NCBI RefSeq assembly: GCF_000378945.1 | Contig: NZ_KB900539.1 | Location: forward strand, 2,623,234-2,687,233 | Reading direction: 5' to 3' | DNA length: 64,000 bases | Origin: Methyloversatilis universalis EHg5 | GTDB taxonomy: Bacteria; Pseudomonadota; Gammaproteobacteria; Burkholderiales; Rhodocyclaceae | Part shown: positions 1 through 8,571 of the stretch, in pieces | How the letters are laid out: each line of letters opens with the position of its first letter | Position numbering within the stretch: the stretch's first letter is position 1 | Notes under the pieces: model-generated | What the model was told of the DNA's origin: nothing | The model's database searches: none | Seen by the model: only the letters and a program-made list of their open reading frames with translations | Program-made: the position numbers and the translations under genes

Positions 1-102
1 AAGACGGTGAAACTGACACTGAAGGAATTCCTGACGGTGCTGAACGACTGCCAGATGTACGACTACCGCCAGCACGTCTGGATGCCCTTCCCTCGCGGCT
101 GA
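1..102 (+). CDS. C-terminal fragment of an unidentified protein
   Basis: An open frame runs from the first base to a TGA at 100-102 and encodes the last 33 residues of a protein whose start lies outside the window. The tail is mixed hydrophobic and charged, contains the stretch VLNDCQMYDYRQHVW and ends MPFPRG. I do not recognise the family from this tail. The stop is adjacent to the stop of the convergent ClC gene (103). Confidence that this is coding rests on the continuous frame and on the next gene ending exactly beside it; the frame could in principle be chance, since it is short. Confidence 0.5.
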   Translation, partial: KTVKLTLKEFLTVLNDCQMYDYRQHVWMPFPRG

Positions 103-1461
103 TCAGGAGGGCGGCGGCGTGTTCCGCGCCAGGAAGTGTCTGGCCACCGTGTGGTACAGCGGCTGGCTGAACAGACGGGACACGCCGGCCGACAGCAGCG
201 ACACCGCCATCAGGCCGATGATGACCGAGTAGCCGTCGACCATTTCCATCACGATGATGAAGGCGGTGATCGGTGCCTGGGTGACCGCGGCCAGAAAGCC
301 GGCCATGCACAGCACCAGCAGCATGCCCGGATGCGCCTGCTGGCCCAGCAGCGGCGCCAGATCGTGGCCGATGCCGGCACCGATGGCGAGACTGGGCGCA
401 AAGATGCCGCCGGGCAGCCCGCTCAGGTAGGCAATGAGCGTGGCGATGAATCTGAGCGGTGCGTAATGCCAGTCGAGCTGCGCCTCGCCCTGCAGCAGAT
501 GGCGGGTTTCGGTATAGCCGCTGCCGAAGCTCAGCCCGCCGCTGACCACGCCCAGCGCCGCCACCAGCAGGCCGCACAGCGCGGCGAACAGCACCGGACG
601 GCGGCGGCGGAAATCGGCCAGCGGTCCGCGCCACGAGGTGGACGCAATGATGAGCATGCGCGAAAACAGGCCGCCCGCCACCCCGCACACCAGTGCGGTC
701 ACCGCCACGGCCAGTGCCATGTCACGGTCGCTGCCGGCGATGGCGATCTGACCGAAATAGCTGGCCTTGCCCAGCATGGCCTGCGACACGATGCCGGCCA
801 GCACGATGGCGGTGATGATGAGGCCGCTCATGCGCGCCTCGACGCTGCGTGTCAGTTCTTCGATGGCAAAGGCAATGCCGGCCAGCGGCGTATTGAAGGC
901 GGCCGCGATGCCGGCCGCCCCGCCGGCCACCAGCATGTGGGTGCGCGGAATGTGCAGCGCGCCGGGCAGCCAGCGGTGCAGCGCGTTCATCAGCGAGGCG
1001 CCGACCTGCACGGTCGGACCTTCCCGCCCGAGAGAGAAACCGCTGCCGACCGCGGCTGCGCCGACCAGCACCTTGCCGAAAACGATGCGCAATGAGAGCA
1101 AGGGCCGCCAGCCGGGCGACGCCGGCCGTGACATTTCAGCGATGGTCTGCGGAATGCCGCTGCCCTCGGCACCGGCGAACCAGCGGCGCGTGATCCAGAC
1201 ACAGAAGGCGCCACCGAGCGGCGTGACGACGAAAGGCAGCCACCACCAGACCATCGCACCGTCGCGGAAGTAATGGACCGCGTGATCCGACAGGCGGGCA
1301 AAGCCGACCGCCAGCAGACCGACGCTCACCGCGCCGCCCCACAGCACCAGCCGTCCGACCCACACCTTCAAGTAGGCGTAATGACGACGGCGCAGGATGA
1401 ACTGCCCGATGCGCAGACGGAAAGCGCGCAGGCGCTGTATCAGGGAAGGAAGGTCGTACAT
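103..1461 (-). CDS. ClC-family chloride/proton antiporter
   Basis: Inner-membrane ClC protein that moves chloride, probably in exchange for protons. Counting from the chosen start, the selectivity motifs GSGIP (about 100-104) and GREGP (145-149, with the external gating Glu at 147) are present, as is an internal EE pair near 201-202 after NTPLAGIAFAI, matching the proton-glutamate position of E. coli ClcA. About 450 residues with many hydrophobic helices is normal for a bacterial ClC without CBS domains. I start at the ATG at 1461 (MYDLPSL); an in-frame GTG at 1491 would add ten residues, and neither has a clear Shine-Dalgarno. Divergent from the gamma-glutamyltransferase gene across about 200 bp in which I see no notable structure. 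Confidence 0.9.
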   Translation of the reverse strand: MYDLPSLIQRLRAFRLRIGQFILRRRHYAYLKVWVGRLVLWGGAVSVGLLAVGFARLSDHAVHYFRDGAMVWWWLPFVVTPLGGAFCVWITRRWFAGAEGSGIPQTIAEMSRPASPGWRPLLSLRIVFGKVLVGAAAVGSGFSLGREGPTVQVGASLMNALHRWLPGALHIPRTHMLVAGGAAGIAAAFNTPLAGIAFAIEELTRSVEARMSGLIITAIVLAGIVSQAMLGKASYFGQIAIAGSDRDMALAVAVTALVCGVAGGLFSRMLIIASTSWRGPLADFRRRRPVLFAALCGLLVAALGVVSGGLSFGSGYTETRHLLQGEAQLDWHYAPLRFIATLIAYLSGLPGGIFAPSLAIGAGIGHDLAPLLGQQAHPGMLLVLCMAGFLAAVTQAPITAFIIVMEMVDGYSVIIGLMAVSLLSAGVSRLFSQPLYHTVARHFLARNTPPPS

Positions 1462-1666
1462 CGATCGGAGCAGGAATGAACAGGGTGGCACTCACGCTTG
1501 GCAAGATGCATGCCGAAGCCTCATGCGCTCATAAGGGCGCGCAGCGGGGGAATCACCCGCACGCATGCCCGCATCGTGCGCATCGCGCCAGACTGATGCA
1601 CCATAGCGGCACAGGGCATCTGGGGCAATCGCGCCGGACCTGCCGACGACCCCACCGGAGCAGACC

Positions 1667-3256
1667 ATGACCGCATCTGCAGGCGGCATCGCCGTTGCCC
1701 CCCATCATCTGGCCGCCGAATCCGCGCGCGACGTGATGCGCGAAGGCGGCAACGCGATCGAAGCCATGATTGCCGCGGCCGCCACCATTGCCGTGGTGTA
1801 CCCGCACATGAACGCGCTCGGCGGAGACGGCTTCTGGCTGATCGCCGAACCGGGCCAAGCACCGCGCGCCATCGATGCCTGCGGCGCGGCCGCCGCGCTG
1901 GCCAGCCGGCACTGGTACATGGATCAGGACATCGAGGACCGCATCCCCAGTCGCGGCCCGCTGGCCGCGCTGACCGTGGCGGGCACCGTGTCCGGCTGGC
2001 AGCTCGCCCAGCAGGCTGCTGCCGAAGCCGGCGGACGCCTGCCGCTGTCGAGGCTGCTGCGTGACGCCGAACAGTACGCAAGGCACGGCGTTGCGGTCAG
2101 CCCCAATCTGGCGCGCAGCCTGAAGGCCAAACAGGCCGAAGTGGGCGGGCAGCCAGGCTTCGCACGGCACTTCCTGCCCGGCGACGAAGCGCCGGCTGCC
2201 GGCCAGACCCTGTATCAGCCGCGTCTGGCCGACACCCTGGCCCATCTGGTCCAGGCCGGGCTGGGCGACTTCTACACCGGCGATCTGGCCCGGCAGATGG
2301 CGAGCGCGCTGGAACGCGCCGGCAGCCCGCTGCGCCTGCCCGATTTCCACGCCCACCGCGCGCAGTGGCGCACGCCGCTGATGCTCGAACACCGGCTGGG
2401 CCGCATGTACAACATGCCGCCGCCGACCCAGGGCCTGTTGTCGCTGCTCATCCTCGGCCAGCTCGAGCGTATCGGGCTCGGCGAGCAGGGCGATCAGTCC
2501 GCCGATTTCATCCACCGCCTGGTCGAAGCCAGCCGTCAGGCCTTCATGGTGCGCGACCGCTATCTGAGCGATCCGGCGCGCATGAGGGTCGATGCACAGT
2601 CGCTGCTCACGCCGGAATGCCTCGATTCGCTGGCCGACGGCGTGGATACCGAGCGCGCCGGCGGCCGGGTGCGCACCGCGCCCGGCGACACCGTGTGGAT
2701 GGGCGCAGTGGACCGCGACGGCCGCGCGGTGAGCTTCATCCAGAGCATCTATCACGAGTTCGGCAGCGGGGTGGTGGCCGGCGACACCGGCGTGCTGTGG
2801 CAGAACCGCGGCATCAGCTTTTCGCTTCAGGCCGGCGCACTCAATGTGCTGGAGCCCTGCCGCAAGCCCTTCCATACGCTGAATCCGCCGCTGGCGCAGC
2901 TGAAGGACGGGCGTACCGTGGTGTATGGCAGCATGGGCGGCGACGGTCAGCCGCAGTTCCAGGCCCAGGTGCTGCTGCGCCACCTGCACTTCGGTCTGGA
3001 CGTAAAACAGGCGGTATCGGCGCCGCGCTGGCTGCTCGGCCGCACCTGGGGTTCGGCCAGCGAAACGCTGAAACTGGAAGGTCGTTTTCCGGCCGAGGTA
3101 TTCGAGGCGCTGACCGCGCGCGGGCATGCGGTGGAAAGACTGGCCGACTTCGACGACAGCGCCGGCCACGCCGGCCTCATCGTGCGCCACCCTGACGGAC
3201 GGCTTGAAGGCGCGTCCGACCCGCGTTCGGATGGCGCGGCGCTGACCGTCGACTGA
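1667..3256 (+). CDS. Gamma-glutamyltransferase family protein
   Basis: Ntn-hydrolase of the gamma-glutamyltranspeptidase family, made as a proenzyme that cleaves itself to expose an N-terminal Thr nucleophile. The expected cleavage region is visible: GDT followed by VWMGAVDRDG, placing the candidate nucleophile at Thr342, then the conserved GSMGGDGQPQ near residue 425. The 529-aa length fits. No signal peptide is evident at the N-terminus (MTASAGGIAVAPHHLA), so a cytoplasmic member of the YwrD-like group is more likely than the periplasmic glutathione-degrading Ggt. The substrate is not determined by sequence alone. The gene stands alone between the ClC gene (divergent) and the BLUF gene (convergent). 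Confidence 0.85.
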   Translation: MTASAGGIAVAPHHLAAESARDVMREGGNAIEAMIAAAATIAVVYPHMNALGGDGFWLIAEPGQAPRAIDACGAAAALASRHWYMDQDIEDRIPSRGPLAALTVAGTVSGWQLAQQAAAEAGGRLPLSRLLRDAEQYARHGVAVSPNLARSLKAKQAEVGGQPGFARHFLPGDEAPAAGQTLYQPRLADTLAHLVQAGLGDFYTGDLARQMASALERAGSPLRLPDFHAHRAQWRTPLMLEHRLGRMYNMPPPTQGLLSLLILGQLERIGLGEQGDQSADFIHRLVEASRQAFMVRDRYLSDPARMRVDAQSLLTPECLDSLADGVDTERAGGRVRTAPGDTVWMGAVDRDGRAVSFIQSIYHEFGSGVVAGDTGVLWQNRGISFSLQAGALNVLEPCRKPFHTLNPPLAQLKDGRTVVYGSMGGDGQPQFQAQVLLRHLHFGLDVKQAVSAPRWLLGRTWGSASETLKLEGRFPAEVFEALTARGHAVERLADFDDSAGHAGLIVRHPDGRLEGASDPRSDGAALTVD

Positions 3257-3268
3257 GGCGGGGCGCGT

Positions 3269-3694
3269 TCAGCGTGGCGAGCGCCAGCGCGCCACGCCCA
3301 TCAGCTCCTGCAGCAGCGCCTCGATCGAGGCCGCGCTCATGGTGTACGGGTCGAACTGCGGCAGCGGGCAGTACTTCAGGAACAGCGCCCGGTTGTCGGC
3401 GGTGTGGGCGACATAGCCCATCGCCCAGTCACCAAACTCGCGGGCGACGATTTCGCTGAATGACAGGAGGGCCGGTTCGGTGTGACGCGGGTCGCCGGCG
3501 ATACGGTGATAGACCTCGTTCACCGCCTTGCGCCCGCCTTCCAGACACTGCAGGAACACGCCGCCGGTATAGCACAGCGCACCGGTCACCCCGTCGCGCG
3601 CATTGTTCGCCTGCGAGTGCGCGAGGATGTGATCGATGTCCGAAGGGGTGAGGTCCGGGTGGACACGGCTGGCGTAGATCAGGCGGACGAGCAT
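3269..3694 (-). CDS. BLUF-domain blue-light sensor protein
   Basis: Small FAD-binding photoreceptor of 141 residues made almost entirely of one BLUF domain. The residues that define BLUF photochemistry are at their usual positions: Tyr7 in LIYAS, Asn31 and Gln49 in FLQCLEG. The short C-terminal tail contains no recognisable enzymatic output domain, so it probably signals by protein-protein contact. The start at 3694 is set by a GGAG about eight bases upstream and by the family's typical MLVRLIYAS beginning; an upstream in-frame extension to 3802 would overlap the divergent ylqF. No adjacent cyclase or phosphodiesterase gene reveals its partner. Confidence 0.9.
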   Translation of the reverse strand: MLVRLIYASRVHPDLTPSDIDHILAHSQANNARDGVTGALCYTGGVFLQCLEGGRKAVNEVYHRIAGDPRHTEPALLSFSEIVAREFGDWAMGYVAHTADNRALFLKYCPLPQFDPYTMSAASIEALLQELMGVARWRSPR

Positions 3695-3794
3695 GGGCGG
3701 TCTCCGGGGCGGAATGCGGCTTCGACCGGTCATGCGGCGCGGCGGTTCGGCGGACCGGTACAATGGCGCGCTTTCCCGCCGTTCGGTTCCTCCC

Positions 3795-4694
3795 ATGGCC
3801 ATCCAGTGGTTTCCCGGTCACATGACCTCCGCGCGCAAGCACGCGACCGACGCGATGAAATCGGTCGACGTGGTGGTCGAAGTGCTCGACGCCCGCGTGC
3901 CCGAGGCAAGCAGCAATCCGATGATCCACGCCATCCGCACGCACCGGAACCGGCCCTGTCTGAAACTGCTGAACAAGGCCGATCTGGCCGATCCGGACGT
4001 GACCGCGGCCTGGCTCAAGCATTTCAACAGCCAGCCCAATACGAAGGCGGTGGCGATTTCCGCGCGCAAGCCGGGCGACGCCGGCCGCATCCAGTCGCTC
4101 GCGCAGTCGCTCGCGCCGCACCGCGACGACAATCTCAAGCCGCTGCGGCTCATCATCATGGGCATCCCCAACGTCGGCAAATCGACGCTGATGAACGCGC
4201 TGGTAAAGAAGAAAGTGGCCGCCACCGGCGACGAGCCTGCGATCACCAAGAGCATCCAGCGCATCCACCTGAATCCGCGGCTCACGCTGTACGACACCCC
4301 GGGTCTGATGTGGCCCAAGATCGAGCACGAAAGCGACGGCCTGATGCTGGCCGCCAGCCATGCCATCGGCCGCAACGCCATCATCGACGAAGAGGTGGCG
4401 ACCTTTCTCGGCAACCTGCTGCAGGCGCGCTATCCGCAGATGCTGACCGCGCGCTACGGCTGCACGCCGGACATGGACGGCGTGGCGGTGATCGAACACA
4501 TCGCCGCCCGGCGTGGCTATCGCATCAAGGGCGGCGCACCGGATCTGGAGAAGGCGGCCTTCACGCTGCTGCAGGACTACCGCGACGGCGTGATCGGTCG
4601 CGTCAGTCTGGAAACGCCGGAAACCCGCGTCCAGATGCTGGCCGCGGACAAGGCGGCGAAGGCAGCGGCCACTGCTGGCGACGACGAGGGCTGA
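3795..4694 (+). CDS. ylqF: Ribosome biogenesis GTPase YlqF/RbgA
   Basis: Circularly permuted GTPase acting in late assembly of the large ribosomal subunit. The permutation is visible: the G4 motif NKAD (60-63) comes before the P-loop GIPNVGKS (123-130) and the G3 motif DTPG (167-170). The N-terminal IQWFPGHM is the family signature. Length is 299 residues. The ATG at 3795 is chosen because it opens the signature; the longer in-frame extension runs back over the divergent BLUF promoter region. Transcription runs into a repeat-rich gap before the convergent rfb operon. Confidence 0.93.
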   Translation: MAIQWFPGHMTSARKHATDAMKSVDVVVEVLDARVPEASSNPMIHAIRTHRNRPCLKLLNKADLADPDVTAAWLKHFNSQPNTKAVAISARKPGDAGRIQSLAQSLAPHRDDNLKPLRLIIMGIPNVGKSTLMNALVKKKVAATGDEPAITKSIQRIHLNPRLTLYDTPGLMWPKIEHESDGLMLAASHAIGRNAIIDEEVATFLGNLLQARYPQMLTARYGCTPDMDGVAVIEHIAARRGYRIKGGAPDLEKAAFTLLQDYRDGVIGRVSLETPETRVQMLAADKAAKAAATAGDDEG

Positions 4695-4748
4695 TCGCCC
4701 GCGCTACGATTACGCCCTGAAACAGGAGGCGGCGCCCGATCAAAGGCC

Positions 4749-4815
4749 CCATCGCGGCGAGGCGCCGCTCCCACAAGAGCCAGTCCCCGTGGGAGCGGCG
4801 CCCCCGCCGCGATGG
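4749..4815. repeat. REP-like palindromic element
   Basis: Two arms of 26-27 bases (4749-4774 and 4789-4815) are near-perfect reverse complements around a 14-base loop. The right arm begins GTGGGAGCGGCG and ends CCGCGATGG; the arms differ only by one substitution and a one-base insertion in the middle. This type of GTGGGAGCGG palindrome is a common dispersed intergenic repeat in GC-rich proteobacteria. It lies between the convergent ylqF and rfbC genes, where it could also act as a bidirectional RNA 3' end, although there is no T-tract. Confidence 0.75.
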
Positions 4816-4908
4816 CAGCCTCGAATCCAGGACAGCGCGTGATCACGTGCCCTATCTCGGCGAGGTCGCCGTGCCCACAGGGGTGCACCTTCCCGCCTCA
4901 AAGCCCGT

Positions 4909-4950
4909 CGAACACCTCTCACTCACCCAGCGGCTTGCCCGCCGCGCTCT
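4909..4950 (-). pseudogene. Relic of an rfbC 3' end
   Basis: The 35 bases at 4909-4943 match the last coding bases of rfbC (5050-5084) with one mismatch, in the same orientation, and weaker similarity continues for about ten bases. The mismatch turns the Cys codon of the LGECEVF tail into a stop. It therefore looks like the end of a second, lost rfbC copy or of a tandem duplication. Between relic and gene (4961-5044) lies another short palindrome, GCAGGCC at 4974-4980 pairing with GGCCTGC at 4984-4990, of the intergenic-repeat type. The rest of the 4695-5044 gap holds no gene that I can support. Confidence 0.6.
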
Positions 4951-5044
4951 TGCCCGATAAGGCCGTAGGGTGTGCAGGCCACAGGCCTGCGCACGCGGAC
5001 CGCTCCGCGCGCCAACTCGACCGCACCCACCCGTCGCAACAGAC

Positions 5045-5590
5045 TTACCCGAACACCTCGCACTCACCCAGCGGCTTGCCCGCCAGGTCCTTGGCCGACA
5101 GCTGCGGCTCACCGTCCAGCGGCCACTGCACGCCCACCGTCGCATCGTTCCACGCCAGGCTGCGCTCGTGCTGCGGTGCGTAGTAGTCGGTGGTCTTGTA
5201 CAGGAAGTCCGCACTGTCGCTCTGCACGTAAAAGCCGTGCGCGAAGCCGGCCGGCACCCAGAACTGCCGGTGGTTCTCGCCGCTCAGTTCCACGCCGTAC
5301 CATTTCCCGAAGGTGGGCGAGGAACGGCGCAGGTCCACCGCCACATCGAACACCCGGCCCTGTGCCACCCGCACCAGCTTGCCCTGCGGCTGCTGCACCT
5401 GGTAGTGCAGCCCGCGCAGCACGCCGCGTCCGCTGCGCGAGTGGTTGTCCTGCACGAAGTCGGCCTTCACGCCGGTCAGTTCGGCAAAGGTGCGCGCGTT
5501 GAAGCTTTCCATGAAGAAGCCGCGTGCGTCGCCGAACACCTTCGGTTCGAGCACCAGCAGGCCGGGGATCCCGGTTTCGATCACGTTCAT
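5045..5590 (-). CDS. rfbC: dTDP-4-dehydrorhamnose 3,5-epimerase
   Basis: Third step of dTDP-L-rhamnose synthesis: double epimerisation of dTDP-4-keto-6-deoxyglucose at C3 and C5. The 181-residue cupin-type protein shows the family's DARGFFMESFN, QDNHSRS and GLHYQ motifs, which supply substrate contacts and the catalytic His. The ATG at 5590 overlaps the stop of rfbA by one base, so the two are translationally coupled; the longer in-frame extension into rfbA is rejected. Last gene of the rfbBDAC run. Its final codons are duplicated just downstream as a relic. Confidence 0.95.
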   Translation of the reverse strand: MNVIETGIPGLLVLEPKVFGDARGFFMESFNARTFAELTGVKADFVQDNHSRSGRGVLRGLHYQVQQPQGKLVRVAQGRVFDVAVDLRRSSPTFGKWYGVELSGENHRQFWVPAGFAHGFYVQSDSADFLYKTTDYYAPQHERSLAWNDATVGVQWPLDGEPQLSAKDLAGKPLGECEVFG

Positions 5591-6471
5591 CAGAACACCT
5601 GTTCGTCGGCGATGCGCAGCAGGTACTGGCCGTAGCCGCTCTTGGCGAGCGGCGCGGCGATGCGCTTGAGCTGATCGGCGTCGATCCAGCCCTGACGCCA
5701 GGCAATCTCTTCCGGGCACGATATCTTCAGGCCCTGGCGCTTCTCCAGTGTCTGGATGAACTGGGCGGCTTCGATCAGCGAGTCGTGGGTGCCGGTGTCC
5801 AGCCAGGCGTGGCCGCGGCCCATCACCTGCACTTCCAGTTCGCCGCGCTCCAGATACACGCGGTTCAGATCGGTGATTTCCAGTTCGCCGCGCGGCGAGG
5901 GCTTCAGTGCCTTGGCAATCGAGCTGGCCTGATGGTCGTAGAAGTACAGGCCGGTGACCGCGTAGCGGCTGCGCGGTTTTACAGGCTTCTCTTCCAGGCT
6001 GATGGCACGCCCCGCCTTGTCGAATTCGACCACGCCGTAGCGCTCGGGGTCGGTCACGCCGTAGGCGAACACGGTGGCGCCGGCTTCACGCGCGCTGGCC
6101 GCCTTCAGGTCGTGCGCGAATTCGTGGCCGTAGAAGAGGTTGTCGCCGAGCACCAGCGCCGAGGGGGCGCCGCCGATGAACTCTTCGCCGATGATGAAGG
6201 CCTGGGCCAGACCGTCCGGGCTGGGCTGCACCGCGTATTCGATCTTCATGCCCCAGGCGGAGCCGTCACCGAGCAGGGTCTGGAAGCGCGGCGTGTCCTG
6301 CGGGGTCGAGATCACCAGCACTTCGCGAATGCCCGCCAGCATGAGGGTGGACAGCGGGTAGTAGATCATCGGCTTGTCGTAGACCGGCATCAGCTGTTTC
6401 GATACCGCGATGGTGACCGGGTGCAGCCGGGTGCCGGAGCCGCCGGCGAGGACGATGCCTTTGCGTGTCAT
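5590..6471 (-). CDS. rfbA: Glucose-1-phosphate thymidylyltransferase
   Basis: First committed step of dTDP-L-rhamnose synthesis: glucose-1-phosphate plus dTTP gives dTDP-glucose and pyrophosphate. The 293-residue protein begins [20 protein letters not shown], the nucleotidyltransferase signature for dTTP binding, followed by [20 protein letters not shown], typical of RmlA. Length is that of the family. It sits about 20 bases after rfbD and couples to rfbC, so dTDP-rhamnose supply for LPS or exopolysaccharide is encoded as one unit. Confidence 0.96.
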   Translation of the reverse strand: MTRKGIVLAGGSGTRLHPVTIAVSKQLMPVYDKPMIYYPLSTLMLAGIREVLVISTPQDTPRFQTLLGDGSAWGMKIEYAVQPSPDGLAQAFIIGEEFIGGAPSALVLGDNLFYGHEFAHDLKAASAREAGATVFAYGVTDPERYGVVEFDKAGRAISLEEKPVKPRSRYAVTGLYFYDHQASSIAKALKPSPRGELEITDLNRVYLERGELEVQVMGRGHAWLDTGTHDSLIEAAQFIQTLEKRQGLKISCPEEIAWRQGWIDADQLKRIAAPLAKSGYGQYLLRIADEQVF

Positions 6472-6491
6472 GGGGGTGCTCCTGATTCCGT

Positions 6492-7397
6492 TCAGAGGAT
6501 TTCGGCCAACATGCGGTCTACGCCCTGCTGCCAGTCGGGCAGCGTGAGGCCGAAGGTGTCGCGCAGCCGCCGGGTGTCCAGCCGCGAATTGAGCGGACGG
6601 GCGGCGGGCGTCGGATAGTCGGTGGTGGGGATGGGCAGGAGGGCCTCGCGGGCGACCTTGATGTCTTGCCCGGCGGCGCGGGCGCGCTCGATCACGTGGG
6701 TGGCGTAGCCGTGCCAGGAGGTTTCGCCTGCGGCCACGCAGTGATAGAGGCCGGCAAGCTGCGGGTTCTGGCGCAATGCGCGTGCGGCGTGGGCGGTGAT
6801 GTCGGCCAGCAGTTCGGCGCCGGTGGGCGCGCCGATCTGATCACTGATGACGGTGAGCCGCTCGCGCTCCTTCGCCAGTTTCAGCATGGTTTTGGCGAAG
6901 TTGCCGCCGCGCGCGGCATAGACCCAGCTGGTGCGCAGGATGAGGTGAGCAGCCCCCGAGGCGGCGATCAGCTGCTCGCCTTCGAGCTTGGTGCGGCCAT
7001 AGACGCTGAGCGGGTTCGTTACCGCCGTTTCATCACGCGGGGCGCTGCCGCTGCCGTCGAACACGTAGTCGGTGGAGTAGTGAATCAGGTGGGCGCCGAG
7101 CGCACGCGCTTCCTGCGCGATGCGGCCGGGGGTGACGGCGTTGATCAGGCGGGCGAGATCCGGCTCGCTTTCCGCCTTGTCCACCGCGGTGTGGGCGGCG
7201 GCATTGACGATGAGGTCCGGCGCCAGCCTGCGCACGGTGGCGGCGACTGCGTCCGGGTTGCTGAAGTCGCCGCTCAGGTTGTTATTGAGCTCACCTGCGC
7301 TGTCGAAGTCCAGCGCAGTCACCCGGCCCAGCGGGGCGAGCGCGCGCTGCAGTTCCCAGCCGACCTGGCCGCCCTTGCCGAACAGCAGGATGTTCAT
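6492..7397 (-). CDS. rfbD: dTDP-4-dehydrorhamnose reductase
   Basis: Last step of dTDP-L-rhamnose synthesis, an NAD(P)H-dependent reduction of the 4-keto group. The 301-residue SDR protein begins [16 protein letters not shown] with the dinucleotide-binding glycine motif, has the catalytic YGRTKLEGE segment (Tyr and Lys) and the [10 protein letters not shown] motif. The ATG at 7397 overlaps the stop of rfbB in an ATGA, which fixes the start; the longer open frame extending back into rfbB is a shadow. Confidence 0.95.
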   Translation of the reverse strand: MNILLFGKGGQVGWELQRALAPLGRVTALDFDSAGELNNNLSGDFSNPDAVAATVRRLAPDLIVNAAAHTAVDKAESEPDLARLINAVTPGRIAQEARALGAHLIHYSTDYVFDGSGSAPRDETAVTNPLSVYGRTKLEGEQLIAASGAAHLILRTSWVYAARGGNFAKTMLKLAKERERLTVISDQIGAPTGAELLADITAHAARALRQNPQLAGLYHCVAAGETSWHGYATHVIERARAAGQDIKVAREALLPIPTTDYPTPAARPLNSRLDTRRLRDTFGLTLPDWQQGVDRMLAEIL

Positions 7398-8467
7398 GCG
7401 CCCTGCTCCGCGCTGCCGTACTGCGTGTTCACCCAGTCGCGGTAGCTGCCGCTGAGCACGTTCTGCACCCAGGGCTGATGGTCCAGATACCAGCGCACGG
7501 TCTTGCGGATGCCGGTGTCGAAGGTTTCGGCCGGCTTCCAGCCGAGTTCGCGCTCGATCTTGCGCGCGTCGATGGCGTAGCGCCGGTCGTGGCCCGGGCG
7601 GTCCTTCACGTAGGTGATGAGCCGTTCGTAGGGGCCGGCGGCGTCCGGTTTCATTTCGTCGAGCAGCGCGCACACGGTGCGCACGATGTCGATGTTGGGC
7701 TTCTCGTTCCAGCCGCCGATGTTGTAGGTCTCGCCCAGCCGGCCGCGCGCGAGCACTTCGCGGATGGCGGCGCAGTGGTCTTTCACGTACAGCCAGTCGC
7801 GCACCTGCTGGCCGTCGCCATACACGGGCAGCGGCTTGCCGGCGAGCGCATTGACGATGATGAGCGGGATGAGCTTCTCGGGGAAGTGATACGGGCCGTA
7901 GTTGTTCGAGCAGTTGGTGGTCACCACCGGCAGGCCGTAGGTGTGGTGCCAGGCGCGCACTAGGTGGTCGCTCGCAGCCTTGCTGGCCGAGTACGGGCTG
8001 TTGGGCTCGTAGGCATTCGTCTCCGCGAACGGCGGGTCGGTGGGCTTGAGCGAGCCGTACACCTCGTCGGTGCTCACGTGGTGGAAGCGGAAGGCCGCCT
8101 TGTCGTCCCCTTCGAGCGTGCCCCAGTAGCCGCGTGCGGCTTCCAGCAGCGTGAAGGTGCCGGTCACGTTGGTGCGCATGAATTCGCCCGGCCCGTGGAT
8201 CGAGCGATCAACGTGCGACTCGGCGGCGAAATGCATGATGGCGCGCGGACGGTGCTGCGCGAGCAGCCGGTCGACCCGCTCGCGGTCGCAGATGTCGCCG
8301 TGCACGAAGAGGTGGCGCGCATCGCCGTCGAGCGCCGCCAGGTTGGCGCGGTTGCCCGCGTAGGTCAGTGCGTCCAGATTGACGACCGGCTCGTCACTGC
8401 CCGAAAGCCAGTCCAGTACGAAGTTGCTGCCAATGAAGCCGGCTCCGCCGGTTACCAGGATGGTCAT
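7394..8467 (-). CDS. rfbB: dTDP-glucose 4,6-dehydratase
   Basis: Second step of dTDP-L-rhamnose synthesis, forming dTDP-4-keto-6-deoxyglucose with tightly bound NAD. The 357-residue extended SDR starts [17 protein letters not shown], has the [11 protein letters not shown] motif and the catalytic [15 protein letters not shown] segment. It is the first gene of rfbBDAC. The roughly 100 bases between its start and the end of the AsmA-like gene presumably hold a promoter, but I see no convincing -35/-10 pair. Confidence 0.96.
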   Translation of the reverse strand: MTILVTGGAGFIGSNFVLDWLSGSDEPVVNLDALTYAGNRANLAALDGDARHLFVHGDICDRERVDRLLAQHRPRAIMHFAAESHVDRSIHGPGEFMRTNVTGTFTLLEAARGYWGTLEGDDKAAFRFHHVSTDEVYGSLKPTDPPFAETNAYEPNSPYSASKAASDHLVRAWHHTYGLPVVTTNCSNNYGPYHFPEKLIPLIIVNALAGKPLPVYGDGQQVRDWLYVKDHCAAIREVLARGRLGETYNIGGWNEKPNIDIVRTVCALLDEMKPDAAGPYERLITYVKDRPGHDRRYAIDARKIERELGWKPAETFDTGIRKTVRWYLDHQPWVQNVLSGSYRDWVNTQYGSAEQGA

Positions 8468-8571
8468 GATGCAGGCACCTGTGCGATTCGGAGAGGCAAC
8501 ACTATACGGCGGAGCGGCTGCCGTGCCGTGCGGACAATGACCGCCCGCACGTCACGCCGGTGAGCAGCGCG

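Noticed and set aside
136-1095. Plus-strand ORF over the ClC gene
   Set aside because: Antisense to a gene with clear ClC motifs; composition is typical of a mirror frame.
1553-3190. A 545-residue frame antisense to the gamma-glutamyltransferase gene
   Set aside because: Same reason: it mirrors a gene with catalytic motifs, and its own translation is low-complexity and has no family resemblance.
4577-4888. Short ORFs across the ylqF end and the REP element
   Set aside because: They are formed by the palindrome and the mirror frame of ylqF; no ribosome-binding site or family resemblance.
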